From: Pseudoalteromonas umbrosa
Lineage (GTDB): Bacteria; Pseudomonadota; Gammaproteobacteria; Enterobacterales; Alteromonadaceae
Direction: 5' to 3'
Assembly (NCBI RefSeq): GCF_030125375.1
Contig: NZ_JASJUU010000022.1
Span: 84,624 to 148,623 of the forward strand
DNA: 64,000 bases
The notes below the pieces were generated by a model. It did no database searches. It was not told where the DNA came from and was given only the letters and a program-made list of their open reading frames with translations. A program made the translations under genes and the position numbers. Of the stretch, positions 35,429 to 44,527 are shown one piece after another (position 1 is the stretch's first letter; each line of letters starts with the position of its first letter).

Positions 35429-36676
35429 TTACTTTAAAACGTCGCTGATCGCACTATAATCACGATAATAGGCAAGGTTGCCAGACTCGTAATCGATGCA
35501 GTAGTTGCCTTCAGGATTGCGCTCACAATAATCAACCATATCGGCAAACAAGTTGGCATTTGCACGGCTTGAAGTTTCTATTTGCTGGAGTTGATTTAAC
35601 TGCTCAGGTGAAAATTGTGCTGCATAATAACGCTGTAAATTTTTCGCTCGACGATAAGTCAAACGCTCTTCTATCCAACGTGAAGTCAGCTCTTTAATCA
35701 CTAACTTAGTCAAATAGTTCACTGGGGTGTAACCTGCATCTGGGATCAGCTGCTGTAAGCCTGCTCCTGAGTCTAGATACTTAGTGATATAGCTCTCAGT
35801 GATGTTGTAATCATCAAGCGTATCAAACTGGTTGATGTAGTCTGTCTTTAAGTAATTGACCGCAGCTTCAAATAAATTGAAACAAGGCTCTGGATTAAGC
35901 AAAGTACAGCGCATGATGCCGTTGGGGATAATGTTTAACAGACGGTTAGGATCGCCGCCACTTTGATAGCCACTGATCGAAATTTTTACCGACTGACGCT
36001 TTTCTTCATCAATCTTTTGTAATTTACCATCGACTTTAACTGTGCCTATCCAATCAACACTCAGATAGCCACCAATTTTTCGCTTATCTTCTTCATTGCG
36101 GTATTCAATTTTCATATTGATAACCACATTTGAACCGTAAGCAAATCCTTGAACAAAGCCATCTCCTAAATTGGCAGCCTTATTGCCAGGATATGCTTGT
36201 GCCAGTTCTTTTGCTGCCTGTGTTGGTTGATACCCATCTTCACCTGTTGGCATCAGAATACGGGACTTGGGCTTCACTGATGAATACACGCTGTAAGTGC
36301 CTGTGTATCTATCCGCACTGATATCTTTGGCGTAATTTGCCCCAGCATCAACACGCACCGCTGGAAATTTAAAGCCAGCATCTACTTTGCCATCAATCAG
36401 CTTCAGTGCTTGCTCGTAACTTAAATCTACACCAACTCGAAAATCGATATTGGTATTACCTAAGTGTTCAACAGCTGTGCCCTGTACAGATTGAAGCCCT
36501 AATAAAACATCCCCTTTGCTTTGATAGGCGGTCCCAAGCGGCACTAAATCAATGCTCTTTGTCTCACTTGATAAAGCTTTTAATTCACTTAGCGTCTGTG
36601 GGGAATCTGATACTTGAGCCATGGCTGGAACTGCAGATAAAACCAGCGCAAGGCTAATGAAATTATGTTTTTTCAT
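35429..36676 (-). CDS. Secreted protein with SNTX/MACPF-like features (paralogue B)
   Basis: 415 residues with a signal peptide (MKKHNFISLALVLSAVPAMA). It shares the whole core with the protein at 33056: PLGTAYQSKGDVLLGLQSV, FRVGVDLSYEQALKLIDG, GDGFVQGFAYGSNVVINMKI, IGGYLSVDW, GGDPNRLLNIIPNGIM and the CTLLNPEPCF Cys pair. It lacks that paralogue's Cys-rich tail. Ribosome site GGAGTG. The pattern is reminiscent of SNTX/MACPF proteins but too weak to settle by eye. Confidence 0.75.
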   Translation of the reverse strand: MKKHNFISLALVLSAVPAMAQVSDSPQTLSELKALSSETKSIDLVPLGTAYQSKGDVLLGLQSVQGTAVEHLGNTNIDFRVGVDLSYEQALKLIDGKVDAGFKFPAVRVDAGANYAKDISADRYTGTYSVYSSVKPKSRILMPTGEDGYQPTQAAKELAQAYPGNKAANLGDGFVQGFAYGSNVVINMKIEYRNEEDKRKIGGYLSVDWIGTVKVDGKLQKIDEEKRQSVKISISGYQSGGDPNRLLNIIPNGIMRCTLLNPEPCFNLFEAAVNYLKTDYINQFDTLDDYNITESYITKYLDSGAGLQQLIPDAGYTPVNYLTKLVIKELTSRWIEERLTYRRAKNLQRYYAAQFSPEQLNQLQQIETSSRANANLFADMVDYCERNPEGNYCIDYESGNLAYYRDYSAISDVLK

Positions 36677-36694
36677 TTGTTTTCACTCCGTGAA

Positions 36695-36714
36695 GAGGCC
36701 GAAGTCGACCTCTG
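36695..36714 (-). repeat. Intergenic stem-loop in the secreted-protein locus (2)
   Basis: AGAGG-CGA paired with TCG-CCTCT with one mismatch, in the 50-bp gap before the Hint-domain gene. No T-run. Confidence 0.5.
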
Positions 36715-36726
36715 CTAGTTTGTATC

Positions 36727-38766
36727 CTACTTATTGAGGCTATTTAGGTAATCTTTATGCCATGCTTCAGGAATGCGTTTAAGGATCTCTTGCTCTGTTT
36801 CAACAACCTCTTCAAACTCATTGTCTGTCTGCATTGCTAAATCACCCACTTGCAGTCCATTTGCAAACATAGAGAAGGTTTCACCAGGGTTATGATTAGG
36901 ATCATCAGCTGTTCTTGCCAACTTCAGGTTATAAACATGATCGTTGTACTTTTGCTCTTCAACCTTCGTGATCAACTCAAGTCCAGATGCCGTGCGAATG
37001 CGATCGCCCACTTGCACTTTATTTGCCCAAGAAGATACACCTGATTGCGTGACAACAGGGTGAGATTCAGTCAACAATAGTTCTTTACCTGATTCAGTGA
37101 TTAACTTAATCATTGGCTGACTTTCAGAGCCGATAGAAACATCTTTGATTTCAAGAGGTAAATGAACGTTTGGCGCATATTGACTTGCACCCAACACAGT
37201 ATCACCAACACGCAACTGCTCAATTGGCAGCTCTTTACCATTGGCGAGCTTAATCATCGAGCCTTTTGCTAGACAACTAAATACCATTTGTAGCGGCGGA
37301 TGCTCGATATCTTTCCAAGATTGATCATCTGGCATATCTGCACTACCAACGACATAAGAATATCTTCTTTTCAGTTTGCTGGTACCGCGCGTTTCTTCTG
37401 TTTCAATCGACAAGTTCATGATCCAGTGTGCGTCTTCATAACGGCCGTAAAGTCGCGCATCGCCGAAAATACCTTTAGATCTAGGAATATTCCATGAAAT
37501 ACGTGTCATATCGAACGTTCTTGGGCCTATCTTCTTAGTAAAGTATTTTAAGTTGATATGATCAGAAAATAGATGACTTGAGCCCTGATAACCACCACCT
37601 AATGCCGTTGCCCCACCAAGCTCTTTGGTTTGAATAAAGATCTCTGTTCCATGATAAAGCTCTACCGGTCTCTCGCCTTTAGGATCAATCGTATAAGATG
37701 GATTACCATTGCCATCAAAAGTTACATTTTTTGTAGACCAATCAGGACGATAGATCTTAGTAACACGCCCCATCACATCTCTAAACCCTGTAAACGGTAC
37801 TACCGCCTTGATTTGATCATTAGGCGTACCAGGGTCGTAGTAAGCATCAATATCACAGTCATTATAACGACGGTTTAAGCACACTTTGATGCGGTTTTTC
37901 GTGGGATCAGTCTCATTGATTTCTTTAAGATCAACTGGGGCTGTTACGCCTTTTTCCAGTAGCTTTGCACCAATTTTGCTGTAATCACTTGCAGGTAAGA
38001 TATTCATTTCAGCATCAGAGCCATAACCACCAATCGACATTTCATCGCCTTGGCCACTGACTGAAGTTCTCACATAACCCAAGTCGGCAAGCAGTGTGTC
38101 TTTAGAGTACTCTGCAGACATTTGCTTTGTTTCCGCTACTTCTACACCGCTAGCATTAATGTAGGTCACAATCGCATAGGCATTTGCATAAATTTTTTCA
38201 GCTGCTATCAGCTTAGCTATAATATCGTTCACTCTGCCAACAGAAGTAATGTCCATGCGTTTTTTTGTTTCGCCCTTATCGTCAAAGTACTCAATAAAAC
38301 GCGGAATAGTAATGGGTTCACCATGTTCATTCACTAATGACAGATCTAAAAACGTATAAGTCGTTGGTGCCGTCTCACTGTTAATCGCTGAAATAATGAC
38401 ATAGTCGTTATTATTTGAATCTACAGCCGTTCTAAAACCCATGTCAGTGAAAAAAGAGCACACTTTTTCTGTTGTACACTCTGTATTCACAGGGTTCGCT
38501 AAGCCAGACACGGCAGCAATGCCCATTTCATTTTGCTGCGCATTCTTCAGCTGCGTAGTTTGCAGTATCTTAAATAAGTGCGGGCGATTTTTTGCATTAA
38601 TGCCGTGCTGTGCCAAACGCTGAGATGCCTGATCATAAATACCCAAAGATGCATCAGGTTGAACAAGTGTTTGAATGTTATGATTTTCAACTGATACTGG
38701 TGCTGCATCAACAACAAATGATGCGCCTCCCAAAGCAGCAATCACTGCTAGGCTAACAAGTTTCAT
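36727..38766 (-). CDS. Secreted protein with C-terminal Hint (hedgehog/intein) domain
   Basis: 679 residues with a signal peptide (cut near VVDAAP). Residues 25 to about 495 form an unrecognised extracellular region with beta-rich character and a Cys pair in VCLNRRYNDCDIDAYYD. A Hint domain begins at Cys498 (codon 37273-37275): SCLAKGSMIKLANGKELPIE, then LRVGDTVLG, the block-B-like LLTESHPVVT, then KVQVGDRI and FANGLQVGD near the end. Hint domains catalyse N-S acyl shift and cleave the chain before the Cys; in bacteria they occur in pretoxins and VWA proteins. The terminal His-Asn of inteins is not seen, so splicing is unlikely but cleavage possible. Ribosome site AAGGAAA; 80 bp from the upstream protease gene. 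Confidence 0.8.
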   Translation of the reverse strand: MKLVSLAVIAALGGASFVVDAAPVSVENHNIQTLVQPDASLGIYDQASQRLAQHGINAKNRPHLFKILQTTQLKNAQQNEMGIAAVSGLANPVNTECTTEKVCSFFTDMGFRTAVDSNNNDYVIISAINSETAPTTYTFLDLSLVNEHGEPITIPRFIEYFDDKGETKKRMDITSVGRVNDIIAKLIAAEKIYANAYAIVTYINASGVEVAETKQMSAEYSKDTLLADLGYVRTSVSGQGDEMSIGGYGSDAEMNILPASDYSKIGAKLLEKGVTAPVDLKEINETDPTKNRIKVCLNRRYNDCDIDAYYDPGTPNDQIKAVVPFTGFRDVMGRVTKIYRPDWSTKNVTFDGNGNPSYTIDPKGERPVELYHGTEIFIQTKELGGATALGGGYQGSSHLFSDHINLKYFTKKIGPRTFDMTRISWNIPRSKGIFGDARLYGRYEDAHWIMNLSIETEETRGTSKLKRRYSYVVGSADMPDDQSWKDIEHPPLQMVFSCLAKGSMIKLANGKELPIEQLRVGDTVLGASQYAPNVHLPLEIKDVSIGSESQPMIKLITESGKELLLTESHPVVTQSGVSSWANKVQVGDRIRTASGLELITKVEEQKYNDHVYNLKLARTADDPNHNPGETFSMFANGLQVGDLAMQTDNEFEEVVETEQEILKRIPEAWHKDYLNSLNK

Positions 38767-38802
38767 AAAGTTTCCTTTTTGATTGGTGATACTAGGTAGC
38801 TC

Positions 38803-38826
38803 GTAGGCAAAGGGACCTTTGCCTAC
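38803..38826 (-). repeat. Intergenic stem-loop in the secreted-protein locus (3)
   Basis: A perfect 11-bp inverted repeat, GTAGGCAAAGG (38803-38813) and CCTTTGCCTAC (38816-38826), loop GA, in the gap between the M4 protease and Hint genes. No T-run on either strand. Confidence 0.7.
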
Positions 38827-38847
38827 ATGACTGCGAGCGGTTATTAA

Positions 38848-41800
38848 TTAATATTTCACTTTGATACGGAAATCATGTATTTCGCCGTAATCGAATACGT
38901 TACATGAGTCCAGCTTATAATCGTGCTTAGGGTACTCTTCTAATTTCGCACGCACGTAGAAGTTTCTCGACCTTGTCAGCCAAGAGACATGTGGTAGCGA
39001 CAAAGATTTAGTCGCTTTAATACGGCAGTGTTCTTGCCCAGCCACTGAACGGCACTGACTGTTATCCAACCAGTAATTAAAGTTAGGATCAGAGTCTAGG
39101 CTGGCTTCTGACTCTTCAAACTTGCCATCTCTGTTTTCATCAAGCCAAACTGTTAAACGTACGCCGCGATCGCTGTTATCTAATAATCGCTCAGCGGTTG
39201 CACGCGGGATCAAATTGGTTGCTATTTCAACACTCAAATTGGAATTGCGCTGCGCTTCAAAGTTGGCCGCAATAAACTGGCTGTATCCTTGCGGGTTATA
39301 ACCTTGCGCAGCATCCAAAGTGGCTAGCTCAGTCGAGTATCTAAATAGCTTAATTTCATCGATGTAAAACACACCTGCATTATCACTATTACTGATTTTG
39401 GCAGGGCATGTGTTCACTTCAGATAAAGTTATTTTCTGCAACTGTATATCTGAACCACTGCCATCAGCATAGCGAACGCCCAAAGATATAGTAAATGTCC
39501 CGCCTTCAGTTGGATATGTAATTGTTCCCGGATCTCTTAATGTGCTGGTTTTGTTATCAAACCCAAAGCCCCACAAGTACTGAATTTGTTTATCTGAGTT
39601 ACCTTGAGATTTGTTGATAAATTTCACTCGATTGTTATCTAAGATTTGAATATCAAAATCAGCAACCAACGGCAATGCATTGGAGTCAATATCGAGCATC
39701 ACATCCAACACTTGTCCATTGTCAACAACACCACAACCATCCCAAATATAATAGTCATATTCACTAGTTGTGATCGCAGCACGCATAACACCTAGTCCAG
39801 CTTTTGCTTTTTGATTAATTTTAAACGATGCCGAGCTCCCAGTAATTTTCTGATTACGGATCACTTCTTCCTCACTCTCAATCAAGCCATTTTTGTTGTA
39901 ATCAAAAAATATTGAAATTAACTTGCCACTTAAATCCCTAGAGAAATCCATCTTATACTCGCGGTCTTTTGCAATTGCGCGAGGTGTGCTGAATTGTCCA
40001 GTATACCCCGCAGGCAAATTATTGATGGTGTGTCCACCAAATGACAAAGAGGTACTGTGCTGTATATTGGCATTGGTATAGGGCGCACAAGTTTGAGCTG
40101 GGCGAGTATAAAAGTGATTGTAAGCCGTGCGTGACATCCCATCCCATGTTGTGACATCAAGTGAAAAACGAATCAACTGATCCTCTGATAAGACTTTTTT
40201 ACGCTTCAAAAATGGCGCAATCGCAGTGTTATCGCTGCGACGCCAAACTTCCGCTTGGCCATCACCCCAATCCACCTCAATGACATCAATTGAGTTGCTA
40301 TCTAAACGACTCAAATCATAGTTTGCAGTGTTATAATTCAACCAAGTATCAGCATCTAAAGTTGATAGTCCAATCCCTGTCGAAATACCAACCCCAGCCA
40401 AACTATCAGAAATATTCGCACCAATAACTGCCGCAGTTTTGTTGCCAACACTCACATGATTAGCTTGATCTAAAAGACAAAAACCAAACTCATTCATCGA
40501 TATGCCAGAGAATAGGCACTGGCTCACATTGGCACGCAAAAATAACTGATAAGCTTGCTGAATTGTCCAGCCATGAGTTTTAACCAGCTCATAAAAAGCT
40601 TTTCTTAACACGCCACCATTATCATGACCGGTTTTTGTGCTGGTAAAATCTTTCCAGTGATCGATACTACGCCCATCCCAAGAGGGCAATTCAAAATAAC
40701 GTGCCGGTGCATCTATTGCCATCACATCCCAGCCATACCACCACTTTCGATTATTCGTATACTGGCCTGGTAATTCAAAAAATAAATCTGCAAACGGTTG
40801 AGACTGAGTGTAAGCGCCACTCGAAGTATGCTGAAAATAATCAAGCGCAGCGATGGCACTAATATCTGATAGTCCCTCATTAATTGCGCGGTCGATATCA
40901 TTATTGCCCAGATCAGCATTCCATTGTGTGATGGCATGTGCAGCTTCATGGGCAACAATGCCCAGCCCTGTCAGCGAGTAAAACTCATAGCCTCCATTAC
41001 CCGGCCCATAATTCGCATACGTACCATCCCAAGACGCATAATTTGAGCCCAAAATCGTATGCTTGTTCACTTTTTGTAGTAACGGCTTAATGCAATACCC
41101 ATCAGCAGCACAATCTTGTACTTGATCTGGAAAGAGCTGTTTAAGATTTTTATGGAAATACTGCATTACCAAGCCACCGTTAAAATGCGCTTCGTTTGCG
41201 GCACTGTAGCTATAATAAGTACTATAGGTAGAGTCTATATCTGCTTTATTAAAGTTTTCATTATTTTGTAGGCAGGTATAGGAAACAGGTTCTACTTCTG
41301 ACACTTTGGCATCATAAGTCGTCACATAGGGGTTGTCTAACACACAGTTATTTTGCTCTTTTTTGATGATATATGGATAGCCATTAAACTCAGCAAAAAT
41401 CGCGTTAGAATCTAAATCTGAAAAAAGTAATTCTGTTCCGGCAGGAGAAGAGTCATCGAACTGATAACTAGTACAATTTTGCATGCTATTTGGGCTAGGT
41501 GAATAACATATTGCACCCAGTTTATAGCTACCCCCAATACCACCGCCAGCTTGATAGCCATTGCTTGCTAATGAGCTAGGTTTGTACGCATATAGTGTAT
41601 TGTCTTGATGAGATATAACTGCCATATCTTGCGCATTGAGTAACACTGTTTCACGGCGATCTTTAAACTGCGCTTCCACTTTAACAACCGGTAATAACTG
41701 CAGATCTTGAAGCTTATACGCTTTTTGGATATCTAACTCATGTGCTTGATGTATCACGTCAAGTTGCCAAATAGCTTGCTGCAAAGCGGTTTGCGTCATG

Positions 41801-42171
41801 TTGTGATAGACAGAAGTGGACGCTAAAACATCGCCACGAATAAGTTTCCCCATTGTTTGACGGATAGACCCATCAAGATTACGCGCTACAACCAGATTAC
41901 TATCTAAAATCGGTAAATCCATATAATAAGCTTGATAGTGCTCATATACGGTGTCTGTACCCACTGTCTTGATAGGACGATATTCAATGATATTTTCTTT
42001 ACGTTGCTGAGTCGCAATAATCTCGACCTGATTCTTGGTTGATATAGCTTGTTCAATTTCATGCCACAGATGCTGCTTATTATAAATAGGTGTGGATTCA
42101 ACAGATGCCAAAGCACCGCTTATTGGCAACAAAACAGTTGATAGACCAAGCAATACTCCTACACGTTTCAT
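38848..42171 (-). CDS. Secreted M4 (thermolysin/vibriolysin-type) metalloprotease with PKD and GEVED-like modules
   Basis: 1107 residues. Order: signal peptide (cut after GALA), FTP/PepSY-like propeptide to about 200, then the catalytic domain. Zinc ligands lie in H408-EAA-H412, and Glu in AINEGLSD about 24 residues on. A His in TGHDNGGVLRKAFYEL aligns with the transition-state His of vibriolysin. After the catalytic domain come a GEVED-like segment ending WDGCGVVDNGQVLD, a PKD domain (FINKSQGN, YLWGFGFDNK, GGTFTISLGV) and a second GEVED-like C-terminus (CNVFDYGEIHDFRIKV). It degrades extracellular protein and may mature the co-encoded secreted proteins. Ribosome site AAGGAT. First gene of the locus, with a 455-bp upstream region. 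Confidence 0.9.
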   Translation of the reverse strand: MKRVGVLLGLSTVLLPISGALASVESTPIYNKQHLWHEIEQAISTKNQVEIIATQQRKENIIEYRPIKTVGTDTVYEHYQAYYMDLPILDSNLVVARNLDGSIRQTMGKLIRGDVLASTSVYHNMTQTALQQAIWQLDVIHQAHELDIQKAYKLQDLQLLPVVKVEAQFKDRRETVLLNAQDMAVISHQDNTLYAYKPSSLASNGYQAGGGIGGSYKLGAICYSPSPNSMQNCTSYQFDDSSPAGTELLFSDLDSNAIFAEFNGYPYIIKKEQNNCVLDNPYVTTYDAKVSEVEPVSYTCLQNNENFNKADIDSTYSTYYSYSAANEAHFNGGLVMQYFHKNLKQLFPDQVQDCAADGYCIKPLLQKVNKHTILGSNYASWDGTYANYGPGNGGYEFYSLTGLGIVAHEAAHAITQWNADLGNNDIDRAINEGLSDISAIAALDYFQHTSSGAYTQSQPFADLFFELPGQYTNNRKWWYGWDVMAIDAPARYFELPSWDGRSIDHWKDFTSTKTGHDNGGVLRKAFYELVKTHGWTIQQAYQLFLRANVSQCLFSGISMNEFGFCLLDQANHVSVGNKTAAVIGANISDSLAGVGISTGIGLSTLDADTWLNYNTANYDLSRLDSNSIDVIEVDWGDGQAEVWRRSDNTAIAPFLKRKKVLSEDQLIRFSLDVTTWDGMSRTAYNHFYTRPAQTCAPYTNANIQHSTSLSFGGHTINNLPAGYTGQFSTPRAIAKDREYKMDFSRDLSGKLISIFFDYNKNGLIESEEEVIRNQKITGSSASFKINQKAKAGLGVMRAAITTSEYDYYIWDGCGVVDNGQVLDVMLDIDSNALPLVADFDIQILDNNRVKFINKSQGNSDKQIQYLWGFGFDNKTSTLRDPGTITYPTEGGTFTISLGVRYADGSGSDIQLQKITLSEVNTCPAKISNSDNAGVFYIDEIKLFRYSTELATLDAAQGYNPQGYSQFIAANFEAQRNSNLSVEIATNLIPRATAERLLDNSDRGVRLTVWLDENRDGKFEESEASLDSDPNFNYWLDNSQCRSVAGQEHCRIKATKSLSLPHVSWLTRSRNFYVRAKLEEYPKHDYKLDSCNVFDYGEIHDFRIKVKY

Positions 42172-42626
42172 ACAATCTATCCTTTTAATTGTAGTGAGTA
42201 GAATGTTAACAATGTAACATTATTCAAGTTGTTTTGATCATATTTTATACTACAGTCATTTACAATTGTATAGAGTAATTGCATCAAAAATTAGTAAAAG
42301 CACACAACAGTTAAAATTAATTAAAAATTAAATTTACAAAAAATATACTTAAAATGGTTTTTTAGGGTAAAAAATACAACAAAATGCTGTACCTTTTAAA
42401 AAAACAATGCTCAGCCATTAAAAACAATCGAAATACTCAATATTGCTATTTTTACACTTTAAAAAGCAGAATCGGTACTAATCATGGATGAAGTGTATTA
42501 GTTTGGCTGTCTGCCAAAGTAGGTTGGAGACGTTAAGCCTGAAAAGATGTCAAACGTATAGGCCCGCTGATTTACCATAAAATCATTAGGCGCGCCGTGA
42601 TTATATCGTTGCTTAAAAGAATGGAA
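42172..42626. other. AT-rich region upstream of the M4 protease locus
   Basis: 455 bp with no gene recognised; very AT-rich next to the protease start (42172-42450), where the locus promoter must lie. Near 42500 TTTGGC/GCCAAA can form a small hairpin without a T-run. No clear fabR terminator was found. Confidence 0.6.
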
Positions 42627-43238
42627 CTAGGTAGAGGATTTTTGATAACCCGCTGCACCTTTTGCTATATATCTAAGTTGCCATATTAAGCGTGAAGTCA
42701 ATTCTGCTCGTTGCTGTTGGTCTTGATCAAGCGCTTCTGCACCTGAACTAAATACCAAGGTCACCATCGCTTCTGCTTGCATGTAAGCATGGTGCGGCTC
42801 CACCTTGGTCTCTGACTCAAGATAATGTGCAAGTTCTAAAATAAAGTGTTTAATCTCTCTGGCAACTGCAGCACGAAAAGCAGGAGAAGTGCCAGAGCGC
42901 TCTCTGAGTAATAGCCTAAACTGGTTGCTGGACGTTTCAATAAACTCCATAAAGGTTTGCACCGAAGTGTCTATTACGCTGCCACCACTGGCAATACGTC
43001 GCCTTGCTTGGCGCATCAATTGTCTCAAAGTTAAACCAGCTTCATCCACCAGCGTCAAACCCAGCTCATTCATATCTTTAAAGTGACGATAAAACGAAGT
43101 TGGCGCAATCCCAGCCTCACGAGCTACTTCACGTAGACTTAAATTAGAAAAACTGTGCTCAGCACTGAGCTGATTGAACGCCGCCTCTATCAGTGCTTGT
43201 CGAGTTTTTTGTTTTTGTTGTGCACGCACACCTGACAT
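42627..43238 (-). CDS. fabR: TetR-family repressor of unsaturated fatty acid genes
   Basis: 203 residues, very close to E. coli FabR through GVRAQQKQKTRQALIEAAF, SLREVAREAGIAPTSFYRHF (the DNA-binding helix-turn-helix), MRQARRRIASGGSVI and FRLLLRERSGTSPAFRAAVA. It senses the saturated/unsaturated acyl balance and represses desaturation genes. It is divergent from the desaturase, with a FabR-type operator between, and near sthA, the neighbour it also has in E. coli. Ribosome site AGGGG. Confidence 0.97.
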   Translation of the reverse strand: MSGVRAQQKQKTRQALIEAAFNQLSAEHSFSNLSLREVAREAGIAPTSFYRHFKDMNELGLTLVDEAGLTLRQLMRQARRRIASGGSVIDTSVQTFMEFIETSSNQFRLLLRERSGTSPAFRAAVAREIKHFILELAHYLESETKVEPHHAYMQAEAMVTLVFSSGAEALDQDQQQRAELTSRLIWQLRYIAKGAAGYQKSST

Positions 43239-43289
43239 GAATGACCCCTAATTTATTTACCCCAATATGCTAATTGGGCAGTCTAATAC

Positions 43290-43318
43290 TTGACGGCACA
43301 AGAATGAAATACTATTTT
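43290..43318 (+). promoter_or_regulatory. Promoter of the desaturase gene
   Basis: -35 TTGACG (43290-43295), 17-nt spacer and -10 TATTTT (43313-43318). The FabR operator follows immediately, covering the start site. Confidence 0.75.
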
Positions 43319-43336
43319 AGCGTACAAGTGTACGCT
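43319..43336 (+). promoter_or_regulatory. FabR operator
   Basis: A perfect 18-bp palindrome, AGCGTACAAGTGTACGCT. It matches the AGCGTACA..TGT.CGCT sites FabR binds before fabA and fabB in E. coli. It lies 13 bp before the desaturase start and just downstream of its -10, so bound repressor would block initiation. Confidence 0.92.
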
Positions 43337-43349
43337 GAGATTTTAAAAA

Positions 43350-44483
43350 ATGAAAAAACCGCCGATTATTTGGACTAATGTTATCTTCTTTAGTCTGTCT
43401 TTTTTAGCTGCCGTGACCTTGGTGCCTTGGTACGGGTTTGAATATGGTTATACCCTTACCCACTGGCTAGCATTCATTGCCTGTATGTTTTACGCTGGTA
43501 TGTCTATTACCGCTGGTTACCACCGCCTTTGGGCACACAAGGCCTATGAAACACATCCTGTGATTCAAGTATTTTTTGCGCTGGGCGGAGCTTTCGCTTT
43601 GCAAAATAGTATTCTTCATTGGAGTAGTGATCACCGCGTACACCATGGTCAAGTAGATGACCCAGTCAAAGACCCTTACGCAGCTACTCGTGGATTCTGG
43701 TACAGTCATATTGGCTGGATGCTGCGCAATTACCAAGGGGAAAGTTATGGCGATTATAACAATGCACGTGATTTGCAACGTAACAAAATCGTGATGTGGC
43801 AACACAAACATTATTTAAAGCTTGTACTACTAACTAATATTGGAATTCCCTTGCTACTTGGGTTAGCACTGGGCGATGTATTTGGCATGTTGCTACTAGC
43901 AGGTGTGCTGCGCTTGGTGCTATCGCAACACTTTACTTTTTTCATCAACTCACTTGCACATATCTGGGGAAGTCGCCCTTACACAGAAAAAAATACTGCA
44001 CGTGACAATGGTTTTTTGGCGCTACTAACTTATGGTGAGGGGTATCATAACTTCCATCATATTTTTGCTAGTGACTACCGAAATGGGATCCGCTGGTACC
44101 ATTATGATCCAACTAAATGGATGATCCGTGCTCTGTCATTCTTTGGTCTTGCCAGCAAATTAAAGCGCACACCAGTAGAGCGTATCGAAAAAGCCAAAGC
44201 GGAAACCTTGTTGAATAAAACAAAAGTTACCCTTGCAAAATTGCCTTTGGCACAAGATAAGCTTACATTGTTACAACAAGAATATGATTTGCTTTTGAAA
44301 AAGTTACAGAACTTTTGTGCAATTCAAAGGCAATTACTCGAAGCTAAAAAGCATGCCGTTTTAGAACAGTGTGAACAATCCGCGCTACACAAACAATACT
44401 CTGAATTAGAGCAAGCGTGGCATTCACAAAAACAAGCATGGTTGGCATTAAACTCGAGGCTGTTAAAAGGCGCAGCGAGCTAA
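43350..44483 (+). CDS. Membrane acyl-CoA desaturase (delta-9 type)
   Basis: 377 residues. Four hydrophobic segments and the three His boxes of membrane desaturases are visible: HRLWAH, HRVHH and HNFHH. These bind the di-iron centre that introduces a cis double bond into saturated acyl-CoA (or acyl lipid). The C-terminal 100 residues form a Lys/Gln/Leu-rich coiled-coil-like extension. No strong ribosome site. Directly controlled by the FabR operator upstream, so it supplies unsaturated chains aerobically. Confidence 0.93.
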   Translation: MKKPPIIWTNVIFFSLSFLAAVTLVPWYGFEYGYTLTHWLAFIACMFYAGMSITAGYHRLWAHKAYETHPVIQVFFALGGAFALQNSILHWSSDHRVHHGQVDDPVKDPYAATRGFWYSHIGWMLRNYQGESYGDYNNARDLQRNKIVMWQHKHYLKLVLLTNIGIPLLLGLALGDVFGMLLLAGVLRLVLSQHFTFFINSLAHIWGSRPYTEKNTARDNGFLALLTYGEGYHNFHHIFASDYRNGIRWYHYDPTKWMIRALSFFGLASKLKRTPVERIEKAKAETLLNKTKVTLAKLPLAQDKLTLLQQEYDLLLKKLQNFCAIQRQLLEAKKHAVLEQCEQSALHKQYSELEQAWHSQKQAWLALNSRLLKGAAS

Positions 44484-44527
44484 CCCGCCCCTTATCGGCC
44501 TCCCCAATTAGCAAGTAAGGCGAGGCC

